Source: Neocallimastix lanati (nom. inval.)
Taxonomy: Eukaryota > Neocallimastigomycota > Neocallimastigomycetes > Neocallimastigales > Neocallimastigaceae
Length of the DNA stretch: 64,000 nt
NCBI GenBank assembly: GCA_016946835.1
Contig: JACVTC010000021.1
Coordinates: forward strand, 659,501 to 723,500
Direction of reading: 5' to 3'
Positions within the stretch are counted from its first letter, which is position 1. Each line of letters begins with the position of its first letter. The translations under genes and the position numbers were made by a program. Positions 10,001-20,325 of this stretch are shown here, in pieces. The notes beneath the pieces are model-generated. The model had not been told where the DNA came from. It made no database searches and was given only the letters and a program-made list of their open reading frames with translations.

Positions 10001-11399
10001 CCATAAACCCCTGGTTAGTATATTTGCTAATAGAGAACCGTCAAATAATCGCCACCTTAAATGGGTTACAGAACTATCAATATTAAATGTTAAAGTTCAA
10101 TTTCAAGAGGGGAAGAGGAACGTTATTGCCGATGCTTTATCCAGATTACCTACAAAAGAAATAAATGAAAATAAAGAAATATTAAATGCATTAGTAAATA
10201 ATAACGTTTCTTCCAATAATAATAACGACAGTATAAATAAATTTATGAATGAATTTATAAATAAAAGAATTATAAATATTGATGGTATTGAATACTATAA
10301 GCAAGGAGAAAATATAAGGAAAATAATTAAGAATAAAACAAAACAGTTTGAATTAATCAAAGATGCACATCAAATTGGCCATGAAGGTATTTATAAAACA
10401 TACAATAGGTTAAAACGTGATTATTACTGGAAATCAATGAAGAATGATGTGCACAATTTTATTAAAAGCTGTCATCGCTGTCAAATATACAGACCTCAAT
10501 CGCTTAACAAAAATGTGGAAAGTATCGCTACACCTCCTGGTTATCCATTCTCTAGAGTTGGGTTAGATATCATTGGACCACTGCCACCTACAAGAAATAA
10601 TAATAAATATATAATCGTATTAGTAGATTATCTAACAAAGTGGGTAGAAGCGGAACCATTGAAAACGGTTGAAGCAGAAGATGTTATAAAATTTTTAAAA
10701 TCGGTATTTTCTCGTCATGGAATACCAGAAATACTTATTACAGATAATGGTCCACAATTCATCTCGGATAAAACCAAAGCTTTTCTTGACCTTCATGATA
10801 TATATGTACATTATATAACAACTTACCATCCAGCATCAAATGGAGAAGTAGAGAATCGAAATAAAGAGATAAGTAAATACCTACGATTACTTGGAAAATC
10901 TACCGATACTTGGGATGAAACTCTATACAGCGCTTTATGGGCTTTAAGAACCTGTAAGAATGAGGTTACAAAATATAGTAGCTTTGAATTATTATATGGA
11001 AGAAGAGACTTACAACCCTTTGAATTAACTTTAAATATAGAAAGAAGAAATGAAATGGAAAGTGAAGAAGAATATTGGTTAAGAAAATTTATTACTCACG
11101 ATAAATGGATCAAAGAAGCCATTAACAATATAGAAACAGCTAACAAATTATGGGAAGATCGTAGAAAACAAATTAAAAGATTGCGGGCTTGCTACAAACC
11201 TGGAGATTTAGTTTTAGTAAAAGTATTTAATAGACGGAAGTTGGATCCTTTTTTTACTGGACCGTTAAAAATTGTTAAACAAGAATTGAATACAGTCACA
11301 GTATGCGATCCAATTACAGGAGAAATAGCCAATCGTAATATTCATCTGAAAAACGTTATTCCTTACTTCACTGAAATAAATTTGGAAGAAGAAGAATAA
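7029..11399 (+). CDS. pol: Element A pol polyprotein: protease, RT, RNase H, integrase
   Basis: A 1,456-codon frame. The first 260 residues are an Asn-rich leader. A retropepsin-like region (DTCASVNVITRSAL) is near 407, reverse transcriptase near 640-830 (FPVVLVPKKNGDWRMCVDF; YIDDLVIF near 772), RNase H near 920 (RTDASRDGLGGVLL), integrase zinc finger near 1113 (HQIGHEG with CHRCQ), the integrase core near 1178-1275 (GLDIIGPLP, TDNGPQF, NGEVENRN), and a C-terminal GPF/Y-type module near 1384-1440 (LDPFFTGPLKIV). It lies in a different frame from gag with a 41-bp gap. Family members make Pol by frameshift, bypass or a separate start; which applies here cannot be seen. Confidence 0.93.
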   Translation: MFKNNDSCNNKNNIMTMVDDQTILPIINNSVNEKQNCNYLNINNNSNTTQNILNRPIEIVAAATRNSRNNISKYNEKPYNRKEVRFNLKDNPKPIQTAAMSHNNINKNNNIINNYNIKNKNNTNYSNTNVNNNYNNINNHNNNRNNDHENKNMNNNNNKINYNIDNNNDNNNDNNNEENNIYNTFKENIDINNDDYITNNINTSQTVESGSIESNEDVIMIEESENDENNVDVDESNNIKNHNKSLPDNEENSIRANNTNKNETPNKKNCNTQKLEYLDPSFITEKNIRKVKNKNKEERIKDIKNKMKEMNTNTKTSETPMKQPEKHIKLMEKFGDYYIQDLIKEIASTDVITKLVYLLDLFPKFRTEFLKALKLTPKQTITNVMTVITKHKIIKVNGKVENNDCEIFLDTCASVNVITRSALNKLKINKSSIGRISETIFQAYSNSSIDSDIYDLQVSIGSRTFNEYFRVIEKDDIFDILIGVDSLKNNRFDINLVDDTLYYIDENNNYIKLADLFYDINLNNTYKDDEEIEKHQTTKSEPFLLTITVTNDKEITNTNELPNTKEHLINEIISSVPDNFKNEISKIFSKFKNVIAIKTDDLGKSKLLPHKIDLIPQSTPIKLKAYRLSKAQTKALKKILIKLIENKLIEPSYSSWAFPVVLVPKKNGDWRMCVDFRALNNITIKDSYALPLIDDILMFIGKNAKILSTIDLFSGYHQVPMNPDDKDKTTFTTMFGNYKFCVMPFGLCNAPATFQREMNRIFFDLIGVCLFVYIDDLVIFSDSIESHIKHLTMVFQILADNGLKINLEKCSFFKTKVTLLGHTLSTQGISPIPDKVKVIVNWLPPKNITQLKSFLGAIGYYRKFVKNFAQIAKPLFNLLKKDVRYVWSNDCNYAFEKLKKTLTMAPILVPPDYSKPFIIRTDASRDGLGGVLLQVKENSIEVPIYFESRTLSSSESNYSVTDLEGKAIFHCVKKFKPYFSGSSFPTIVYTDHKPLVSIFANREPSNNRHLKWVTELSILNVKVQFQEGKRNVIADALSRLPTKEINENKEILNALVNNNVSSNNNNDSINKFMNEFINKRIINIDGIEYYKQGENIRKIIKNKTKQFELIKDAHQIGHEGIYKTYNRLKRDYYWKSMKNDVHNFIKSCHRCQIYRPQSLNKNVESIATPPGYPFSRVGLDIIGPLPPTRNNNKYIIVLVDYLTKWVEAEPLKTVEAEDVIKFLKSVFSRHGIPEILITDNGPQFISDKTKAFLDLHDIYVHYITTYHPASNGEVENRNKEISKYLRLLGKSTDTWDETLYSALWALRTCKNEVTKYSSFELLYGRRDLQPFELTLNIERRNEMESEEEYWLRKFITHDKWIKEAINNIETANKLWEDRRKQIKRLRACYKPGDLVLVKVFNRRKLDPFFTGPLKIVKQELNTVTVCDPITGEIANRNIHLKNVIPYFTEINLEEEE

Positions 11400-11463
11400 A
11401 TCAGATAGTTATAACGATAGTTATAAATAAACATTATAATAGTATATATAATATAATTATATA

Positions 11464-11501
<38 letters not shown>

Positions 11502-12239
11502 ATAATAATTCAAATTGTTCAATTATTAATAATATATCCATATATATGATAAACTAAAATATTAATATAGTTATAAGAGACAGATAAAAAAAAAAAAAAA
11601 AAAAAAAATAATAATAAAAATAAAAATAAAATATAAGAATAGTATATAGAATACAGATATATGAATAGAATAATATACAATAATATTATATAAATATAAT
11701 AATAAAATAATAATACATAAATATAATAATAAATAAATATATCAGTGAAATATGAATGTTTAAAAAAAAATATAATTATAATTAACATAATTAGGTATAA
11801 AATAATATTATAATATACATAAAGATAAATATAATAGATAGATACAATAATAATTTATAATAATAAAAAAGGAAGATAAACACTTAATGAATACTGGACA
11901 CAATTACAAATAACGAACCCGAAGAATAGATTTACAATATTAATCATAAATTATAATTTATTTTTTTTTTTTTTTAGATTTATTTACAATGGAGTTAAAA
12001 TATAAATAATAATAGTAATAAAAATAAAAAATGTAACATTACAGTATACATATTTTAATATATAGATAGAAATATACAATATAATTATATTTAAATAGAT
12101 TAGTAAATAATAAATAATTATTCCAATTTCAAAATCTCAAATTGCTAATTTGAAATTTCAAAATTAAAAATAAATAAAAATATATATAGGAAATGAATAA
12201 ATAAAAAATAATATTATATAATAATATTAGTATACTAAC

Positions 12240-12292
<53 letters not shown>

Positions 12293-12442
12293 ATATATAT
12301 ATACATTATAACTTTATAAGATTAATAGGATAGTAATTAACCAATAGGAAAATTATAAAAAAAAAAAAAAAAAAAAAATTTATATATATAATATAAACTT
12401 GAGGACTTCAAGGGACGAAGTCTATACTAAGTGGGGGCGTTT
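11400..12442 (+). other. Element A 3' non-coding region with long A-tracts
   Basis: About 1 kb between pol and the 3' LTR. It is almost pure A/T and holds A-tracts near 11467-11499, 11587-11608, 12243-12289 and 12358-12378. The end has more balanced sequence (CTTCAAGGGACGAAG) that also occurs at the end of the B pol frame, then the purine-rich tract AAGTGGGGGCG just before the LTR, the likely plus-strand primer. Confidence 0.7.
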
Positions 12443-12969
12443 TGCTACAGTATTTAAATAAAAATGAAAATTGTCAATAAAATTGTAATAAATATAATAA
12501 TTAATTATATCACAATAATAAATAATAATATAAAATTATTCAAATTTATTTAATTAATTAACAGCCAATAGGATTTAAATTATAGTAAATTAAAAGTATA
12601 AAAAGAAAAATTATTATAAATTTTTTAAAGGGTGGTTTTTTTTGGAGAAAATAGATATACATTAGTTAAGATAAATATATTCGGGGAATATATTTATTTA
12701 TAAAATATAATATAGTAATAAGTTAGAAATAAATAGTTAATAAGATTTTTTATAATACTTTATTATAAAATTGTATCACGACATAATAAATTAAATAAAA
12801 TAAAATAAAACGACAAAAATAATTCTTAAAATTCTGTTTTAAAATAAAGTGTGTAGTAATTATATATTTCTATATTAGAATATACTATTTTATTTTATAC
12901 TATCTTGCAAACTCACAAAAATATTGATACTAAAATATTAATAATAAAGATTAATAAAATAACGTATCA
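12443..12969 (+). repeat. 3' LTR of element A
   Basis: 527-bp copy of 4976-5502, beginning TGCTACAG and ending ACGTATCA. It is followed directly by the pol reading frame of element B1. Confidence 0.93.
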
Positions 12970-12972
12970 GTT

Positions 12973-15900
12973 GTGAGTTTCGTTACAAATAAGAATAAAA
13001 TCTCTCCAAATAATAAAAGTATAGTTAAACCATCTATTCTCAATCAACCAAATATTAAGAAAGTTAAACAACAAAAGAAAGCAATTAGGAATACAAGAAG
13101 AAGAAAAATAAGTGAAGAACTTAATAATGAAAAACAAAATGACCATGAATTAAATGATAATGATGAAATTATTATTGATGAACCAAATAATACAAAGGAA
13201 AATACAAAAGATTCTGAAATGAAAAATAATTCAGAAATCAATAATGGAAATAATAATGAAAGTAATAATGAAAATAATAAGAATAATGTAATTAACATAA
13301 TTGATGAACATAGAAAAATAAATAATGAAAATAATACCAAAGACGTTCTAACACATAGTCAATCTCTCAGTCAAACTAAACAAACCAGAAAAAGAAGTAT
13401 GACAGATATACAAATGTTAGAACCAGGTAATAAGTTTAGTATAATTAAGGAAGCCAACAACTTGTTTCCGAAAATTAGTCTTGCACAATTACTTTCTATT
13501 AGTCCTACTCTTAGGAAGGAATTAGGACAAGGATGTAAGCCAAAAATAGATAATGTATTATGCTCTCTTTATAATATTCCTATTCCAATCTTTATTGGAA
13601 AAACGAAAGAAGTATTTTTAAAAATTCTTTACGATACAGGAGCAAATGTAAATGTTATAACAACAGGATGTTTAAATAAATTTAATGATGTGAAAATTGA
13701 AGAAGATATAATAGAACAAAATATTACTTTAGCAAATGGATCTACAGTACCTACTAAATACTATGTTCCATTGAAAATTAACATTAATGATTCTTGCAAC
13801 ATTTATGAAAAATTTTATATTATAAATCAAGATAATCCATACTTTGATATTATTTTTGGAAGAAGTATCCAAAAGAAATATAGATTACTTATTGATCCAG
13901 ATGATGATTTCATATATCAGAAAACAAGAAAAGGTCTTAAAAAGATAATCCAGATAATTAACTCAAATAATACAAATAATATTCCCTTAATGAATGCTAT
14001 TTATGTATCTAAAGAAGATGAAGAAATTCGTGAATTTAACTCTACCTTAAACGAAATTCTCAATTCTGTTCCAGATAAAGTTAAATCAAAATTTGAAAGT
14101 CTTATTAATCAATACAAAAATTGTATGGCAACATCACTAAGTCAGCTAACAACTGCTAACCTTGAACCACATTCAATAATTACTACTACTGAAAAACCTA
14201 TTAAGCTAAAACCTTATAAATTATCAAAAGAGCATTCTGATATTCTAAAAGAAGAAATTATATCCTTACTTAATAAAGGATTAATTATTCCCTCGCATTC
14301 CCCTTGGTCATTTCCTGTTTTATTAGTCAGAAAGAAAAATGGGAAATGGAGACTATGTATAGATTACAGAAGGCTTAATGAAATCACTATTAAAGATTCA
14401 TATGCACTTCCTTTCATCGATGAACTTGTCTCTTCAGTTAGAGGTGCTAAAATATTTTCAGCCCTTGACTTATATTCGGGTTATCACCAAATCCCAATGA
14501 ATCCCAGAGATATCGAAAAAACTTCTTTCACAACAAAATTTGGAAACTATAATTTTGTTGTTATGCCTTTCGGTTTAACTAATGCTCCAGCTACCTTTCA
14601 AAGGGAGATGAACAGAATCCTTTTATCCCTCATTGGTAAATGCTTATTCGTTTACATCGATGACATAGTTGTATATTCTACTTCTATTGAAGAACATCTT
14701 GAACATTTAAAACAAGTATTTGAAATATTCTCCAAGTATAATCTCTCCCTCAATCTTCAAAAATGCAAAATTTTCCAAGAATCAATTGAAGTCTTAGGTC
14801 ATGTTCTTACCCCTAATGGTTTAAAAACTGTTCCTTCTAAAGTTCAAAGTATAGCCCTTTGGGAAGCTCCCAAAAATGTTAATGAACTCAGGTCTTTCCT
14901 TGGTCTTGCTAGTTATTACAGAAAATTTATACAAAATTTCTCTATAAGAGCTGACTCTCTTTTTAAACTACTTAAGAAAAATCAACCATATATATGGACT
15001 TCTGATCGTAATGAAGCTTTTGAAGACATACGTCACTGTTTATTGTCTGACCCTATATTATGTTATCCTGACTTTGATAAAGAATTTATTGTTAGAACAG
15101 ACGCCTCTACTCAAGGTATCGGTGCTGTCCTCTTACTGGTGGAGGAAGACAAATTGGAACACCCAATTTGTTGTGTAAGTCGTACTTTATCACCTCCAGA
15201 AAGAAATTACTCTGTAACTGATCTTGAAGGTTTGGCTATTAATTACGCAATCCAAAAATTCCGTCAGTACTTAATTAGTAACAAGAAACCAACTATATTC
15301 ATTACGAATCATAAACCACTCTTAGGATTTTACAAAAATACTATTCCAAATAAAGGAAGACACATGCGTTGGATAGAAGAATTTAACAAATATAAAATTG
15401 AACTAAAATATGAAAAAGGAAAGAAAAATGTTTTCGCAGACGCTCTTTCAAGACTACCTTTAAAAGACAGCGAAGATATTATAAAATGTATTAATATAAT
15501 TTTAGCTGATTTTAATCCAAAAGATTTAAACCTACCAGAAGGAATAATCAAATACTTCACTAAGAATTATCAAGTTGTTGATAACACCTTATATTATAAG
15601 AAAGATGATACTTATTTAAAAGTTATCTACCGTGATGAAGACAAAAAGGATATAATTAATCGTGCTCATTCTGTAGGACATGAAGGAGCCGAAAAAACTG
15701 TAAACAGAATACGAAATTCATATTATTGGCCCGGCATTTGGAATGACGTTAGGATGTGGATCAAATCTTACAGAAAATATCAACTTTGTAGACCAAAACC
15801 AAACCCAAAAAACACTGCAGATAATGTAACACCAGTTGAACAACCATTTACTCGTGTTGGACTTGATACGATTGGTCCTCTTCCAATTACTAAAAATGGA

Positions 15901-16716
15901 AATATGTATATTATTACATTGGTTGACTACTTCACAAAATGGGTTGAAGCTAAAGCCATTCCAAACACAAAGTCTGAAGAAGTTATAAAATTTTTAACTG
16001 AAGTTATATCAAGACATGGTCCTCCAGAAATAATTGTTACAGATAACGGAAGTTCGTTCGCATCAGATATTACTAAAATGATGATCGATCTTTATGGGTC
16101 ATGGGTGCACTTTGTATCTCCACATCATCCAGAATCAAATGGTATAATTGAAAACCGTAATAGAGAAGTAGAGAAAATTCTAAGACTCTTAGTTGAAAAC
16201 GAAAGTGATTGGGATGAATATTTACCATCCGCACTTTGGGCTCTTAGAACAACAAAAAATTCCAAAACAAAATTTAGCAGTTTTCAATTACTTTATGGGA
16301 GAAAAGACACCTGGCCATTAGAAGTAATGTTTCCAGATATTTACAAAGATCCAAATGAAACAGATGAAGAATATATTTTTAGAAGATTCCTAAGACATCA
16401 GAATTGGGTGAAACAAGCAACAGAATATTCGGATTACGCAAATCAATATTGGGAACATCGCATTGGACTATCGAAATCACTAAAGAAAAATTATAAACCC
16501 GGAGATTATGTGATGATAAGACTAATTGGAAGAAGTAAGTTAAATCCTTACTTTTATGGACCATATAAAGTAGTTAACAAACAAAAATTCAATACAGTTG
16601 TCCTCGAAGATCCTCAAACAGGAAAGCTTCTTGATCGAAATGTACATATTAAAAATGTTTTTCCTTATATCATTCCAGAAAAAGAATTAACTTCAAGGGA
16701 CGAAGTTCAATCTTAA
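12973..16716 (+). CDS. pol: Element B1 pol polyprotein: protease, RT, RNase H, integrase
   Basis: An open frame of about 1,247 codons that begins directly after element A's 3' LTR. There is no ATG at the left edge; the frame is simply open there. Residues 1-140 are Lys/Asn-rich. Then come retropepsin (LYDTGANVNVI, near 219), RT (FPVLLVRKKNGKWRLCIDYR; YIDDIVVY near 561), RNase H (RTDASTQGIGAVLL near 708), the integrase zinc-finger region (HSVGHEGAEKT near 898), the catalytic core (GLDTIGPLP, TDNGSSF, NGIIENRN) and a GPY/F module (NPYFYGPYKVV near 1190). It is clearly diverged from A but the same architecture. Two other copies of this family lie at 28.9-36.2 kb. Confidence 0.9.
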   Translation: MSFVTNKNKISPNNKSIVKPSILNQPNIKKVKQQKKAIRNTRRRKISEELNNEKQNDHELNDNDEIIIDEPNNTKENTKDSEMKNNSEINNGNNNESNNENNKNNVINIIDEHRKINNENNTKDVLTHSQSLSQTKQTRKRSMTDIQMLEPGNKFSIIKEANNLFPKISLAQLLSISPTLRKELGQGCKPKIDNVLCSLYNIPIPIFIGKTKEVFLKILYDTGANVNVITTGCLNKFNDVKIEEDIIEQNITLANGSTVPTKYYVPLKININDSCNIYEKFYIINQDNPYFDIIFGRSIQKKYRLLIDPDDDFIYQKTRKGLKKIIQIINSNNTNNIPLMNAIYVSKEDEEIREFNSTLNEILNSVPDKVKSKFESLINQYKNCMATSLSQLTTANLEPHSIITTTEKPIKLKPYKLSKEHSDILKEEIISLLNKGLIIPSHSPWSFPVLLVRKKNGKWRLCIDYRRLNEITIKDSYALPFIDELVSSVRGAKIFSALDLYSGYHQIPMNPRDIEKTSFTTKFGNYNFVVMPFGLTNAPATFQREMNRILLSLIGKCLFVYIDDIVVYSTSIEEHLEHLKQVFEIFSKYNLSLNLQKCKIFQESIEVLGHVLTPNGLKTVPSKVQSIALWEAPKNVNELRSFLGLASYYRKFIQNFSIRADSLFKLLKKNQPYIWTSDRNEAFEDIRHCLLSDPILCYPDFDKEFIVRTDASTQGIGAVLLLVEEDKLEHPICCVSRTLSPPERNYSVTDLEGLAINYAIQKFRQYLISNKKPTIFITNHKPLLGFYKNTIPNKGRHMRWIEEFNKYKIELKYEKGKKNVFADALSRLPLKDSEDIIKCINIILADFNPKDLNLPEGIIKYFTKNYQVVDNTLYYKKDDTYLKVIYRDEDKKDIINRAHSVGHEGAEKTVNRIRNSYYWPGIWNDVRMWIKSYRKYQLCRPKPNPKNTADNVTPVEQPFTRVGLDTIGPLPITKNGNMYIITLVDYFTKWVEAKAIPNTKSEEVIKFLTEVISRHGPPEIIVTDNGSSFASDITKMMIDLYGSWVHFVSPHHPESNGIIENRNREVEKILRLLVENESDWDEYLPSALWALRTTKNSKTKFSSFQLLYGRKDTWPLEVMFPDIYKDPNETDEEYIFRRFLRHQNWVKQATEYSDYANQYWEHRIGLSKSLKKNYKPGDYVMIRLIGRSKLNPYFYGPYKVVNKQKFNTVVLEDPQTGKLLDRNVHIKNVFPYIIPEKELTSRDEVQS

Positions 16717-16728
16717 CCGCCGAGGAAT

Positions 16729-17479
16729 TGATAAATAACAAAATTAATAAATCTTGAAAATTTATTATACATAAAATCAAAACTAACCTTAGCAAAGTTT
16801 AATAATAATTTAATAAAATAAAAAAATTAATTAATTAATTAATTAAAACAAATAAATTACACTTAAAAATTACATTAATACTCAGATATGAAAGAAATAT
16901 TATATATTTTTCAAAATAAAAATATTAAGATTAAATTTAAAATAAAATAATTAATTTTTATAATTAGTTTTATAATAATTTTTATAATTAATTTTATAAT
17001 TAAATAATATTTTTATAATAACAAAATTAAATAATTTATATAACAAAATATTTTTAATTATTTTTATAATAAACAAATTTATTTATTTTATTATTAAATA
17101 TTTATTTTATTATTAATTTTATTACTTTTATTTTATTTAATTATTCTTTTTATTTATAAATTATAAATAGTTTAATTTTAAAGAAAAATATAAATACTTG
17201 TAAATATTTCATGTAAATATTATTATTATTATTATTATTAATTAATTTTATAATTTTAATAATCACTTTAAATTTTGTAATGTTTAATAAATTTTAATAA
17301 AAGATTTATAAAATAAAATATTAGAAAACAAGTGTTCTAATAAACCAAATTTTTAGTGTTATTTTTAATAAAACATTTTTTTTAATTCATAAATAACTTA
17401 TACAGTTATTATTAAAATAAATTGAAATTATCACTTTTTAATTCTATATTAAAATTAAGATAATTTCTAAAATTTATCA
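16729..17479 (+). repeat. 3' LTR of element B1
   Basis: Starts TGATAAATAAC 12 bp after the pol stop and ends AATTTATCA, giving an 8-bp terminal inverted repeat (TGATAAAT/ATTTATCA). The same sequence, more diverged, occurs at 32620-33395. A short purine-containing stretch (GCCGAGGAAT) precedes it. Confidence 0.8.
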
Positions 17480-17529
17480 ATTTTTGTGTAATAATTTAAT
17501 TATAAAATTAATTATAATTAAATTATTAA

Positions 17530-19226
17530 CTACAACTTAATAATAATTAAATAATAATTATTATTAAATTGAGAAAGCAAAAAAGGATAAATATACTTAT
17601 CTTTTATAAGAAAGAGTTTATTATAACTAATTATAATAAACTAATAACACAGAATTGTCAAGAGAAAGGATTATTTTATTTTGTTTTATTTTTAAATTTG
17701 TTTTATTAAAACTTATTTTATTAAAATAGAAATATAAAATATTTATTAATGTTATTACTATATTATAATTATTATAATAATAACTCTTGATTTCTCAAAG
17801 AGAATTCAAGAGCCTTATTTATACTTTTTTGAAAAATAAGGTTAAATTAAAAAATGTTTTCTAATCTTAACAAATCTCTTATCTAGGAAAAGATTAGAGA
17901 GAAAAACCTAGATAAGATTTTTGATCGATATTCTATCCATATCGATCATCGTATCAATTAGGTAAAACCAATTACTTTTAAGAAGTAATTGGGAAAAACC
18001 CTAATTAACCGATTCGTTAATCTAATGTAATTGATCGAAAATAAAAGAATAAAATAATAAAAGATATTTCGATCATAAAATTATAAATTTACAAATAAGG
18101 AAAATAACATAATGACATTAATAAACAAAATACAGAATACATTATTAAAATACATATTAAAATACATAATACATTTGTTTACAATTTAATTAAATAAATA
18201 AACTAAAACTAATAAATTTAATAATTAAATGTATAATTAAATAAACTATAAATATTAATAAATGTATAAATAATAATTAATTAAATAAATTTGTTGTATT
18301 AAATTAATGAATATTTAATATGGAGTTAAATAAATTATTAATAATATTTAAATGAATAAATATTATATAATTAAATAAAGTTATAATAACTTTAACTAAG
18401 AAAATATAATTATTTTATTTAAAAATAATTATATTTTCTTAGTTAAGTTATTATAACTATAACTTTATTTAATTACATATAATATTTATTAAATTTATTT
18501 AATTTAATTTTAAATATTCATTAATTTAACAAAATTTATTTAATTAATTTTGAATAATATATTTACAATATGTTAAATTCTCTACTGTAACTAATGTATT
18601 CTGTATTGTATTGCATTCTGTATTTTATAATGTATTTTGTATTTTATAATGTATTCTGTATTTTATTAACTATTTAATTTTATATTTTTAATATAAGGAT
18701 AAATTATATGATCGAAATATCTTTATTATTTTATTCTTTTATTTTCGATCATTAGATTAGATTGGAAAATCGGCTAATTAAGATTTTTTCCAATTACTTT
18801 TTAGAAGTAATCGGTTTTACTTAATTAATGAGATGATCGATATGGATAGAATATCGATCGAAAACATATCTAGGTTTTTCTATCTAATCTTTTCCTAAAT
18901 AAGAGATTTGTTAAGATTAGAAAACCCTTTCTTATTTAACCTTATTTTCATAAAAAAATATAAGGCTCTTGAGTTCTCTTTGAGAAATCAAGAGTTATTA
19001 TTATAAAAACATAGTTATAATAGTAACAATTTTATATTTTTAACTTTAATAAATTAATAAAATATTTTATTCAAAAAACATATTTTAAAATCAAATTTAT
19101 ACAAACAATTCTTCTCTTACTTCTCGTGTTATTATTATAATTAATTTTATAATAAACTCTAAAGGTAAAAAAAAAATTTATCTTATTTTATTTTCTCAAC
19201 TTAATGAATTAGTCGTTAAGTTGTAG
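17530..19226. repeat. Long imperfect inverted repeat (palindrome) of about 1.7 kb
   Basis: The left arm (17530 to about 18415) reappears in reverse complement in the right arm (about 18422 to 19226). Landmarks: AACTCTTGATTTCTCAAAGA near 17782 pairs with TCTTTGAGAAATCAAGAGTT near 18980; GATCGATATTCTATCC near 17922 pairs with GGATAGAATATCGATC near 18845; CTACAACTTAA at 17530 pairs with TTAAGTTGTAG at 19226. The arms differ by several substitutions and small indels, and the centre (AACTAAGAAAATATAATTAT...) is tightly palindromic. No coding frame is seen. It could be a foldback element or an inverted duplication of an LTR-like segment. Confidence 0.8.
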
Positions 19227-19325
19227 TCAATAATTCTATTTTGAGTTAGTTCTTAATAGAATTATTACATTTTGATACGGGGTGTCACTAAATACCTTGT
19301 ATTTCCTATTAAATACTCTTAATAA

Positions 19326-20325
19326 TAGTAAAATAAAATTATTATTAAATATTCTTATTAAAATCTTTTATTAATATTAAATATAATAAAAATTATTACT
19401 AAATATTCTTATAAATTTCTTTTATTAATATTAAATATAATAAAAATTATTATTAAATATTCTTATAAATTTCTTTTATTAATATTAAATATAATTATAA
19501 TTATTATTAAATATTCTTATAAAATTCTTTTATTAATATTAAATATAATAAAAATTATTATTAAATATTCTTATTAAAATCTTTTATAATAAAAATTATT
19601 ATTAAATATTCTTATAAATTTCTTTTATTAATATTAAATATAATAAAAATTATTACTAAATATTCTTATAAATTTCTTTTATTAATATTAAATATAATAA
19701 AAATTATTATTAAATATTCTTATAAATTTCTTTTATTAATATTAAATATAATTATAATTATTATTAAATATTCTTATAAAATTCTTTTATTAATATTAAA
19801 TATAATAAAAATTATTATTAAATATTCTTATTAAAATCTTTTATAATAAAAATTATTATTAAATATTCTTATAAATTTCTTTTATTAATATTAAATATAA
19901 TAAAAATTATTATTAAATATTCTTATTAAAATCTTTTATTAATATCAAATATAATAAAAATTATTATTAAATATTCTTATAAATTTCTTTTATTAATATT
20001 AAATATAATAAAAATTATTATTAAATATTCTTATTAAAATCTTTTATTAATATCAAATATAATAAAAATTATTATTAAATATTCTAATAAAAATCTTTTA
20101 TTAATATTAAATATAATAAAAATTATTATTAAATATTCTTATTAAATATTCTTTTATTAATATCAAATCTAATAAAAATTATTATTAAATATTCTTATTA
20201 AAATCATTTATTAATATCAAATATAATAAAAATTATTATTAAATATTCTAATAAAAATCATTTATTAATATCAAATATAATAAAAATTATTATTAAATAT
20301 TCTAATAAAAATCTTTTATTAATAT
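19326..20325. repeat. Satellite-like tandem array of a 54-bp unit
   Basis: About 18 copies of a 54-bp unit beginning TATTAAATATAATAAAAATT. Many copies differ slightly, and one variant is about 10-15 bp shorter. Variant copies recur in the same order at a spacing of about 257 bp (for example the ATTACTAAATATTC variant near 19395 and again near 19652), so part of the array was amplified as a higher-order block. There are no spacers, so it is not a CRISPR array. Confidence 0.9.

Larger units (their letters stand above)
4976..12969 (+). mobile_element. Ty3/gypsy LTR retrotransposon A, apparently whole
   Basis: The 7,994-bp element is bounded by two 527-bp direct repeats, has a primer-binding site after the left repeat, separate gag and pol frames, and a purine-rich tract before the right repeat. 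The repeats are equal in length and look identical by eye, which points to a young insertion or recent gene conversion. The pol order PR-RT-RNase H-integrase with a GPF/Y module places it in Ty3/gypsy. Both frames are open and no break was seen. The flanks show no target-site duplication: the left flank ends AATTG and the right begins GTTGT inside another element's coding region. Confidence 0.93.
12970..17479 (+). mobile_element. Ty3/gypsy element B1 (pol and 3' LTR present)
   Basis: The second gypsy family of the window. It begins at the right edge of element A's 3' LTR, inside the region that in B2 (35.2 kb) joins gag to pol, and runs through a complete-looking pol to a 751-bp LTR. Its 5' LTR and gag are not on the other side of element A, so only this part is preserved here. 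Confidence 0.85.

Noticed and set aside
13044-13340. Ser/Leu/Phe-rich minus-strand frame opposite B1 pol
   Set aside because: Antisense shadow of the Asn/Glu-rich start of pol; hydrophobicity is a by-product of composition.
19326-20325. Regular array that might suggest a CRISPR
   Set aside because: Units are contiguous with no unique spacers, there are no cas genes, and the genome is eukaryotic.
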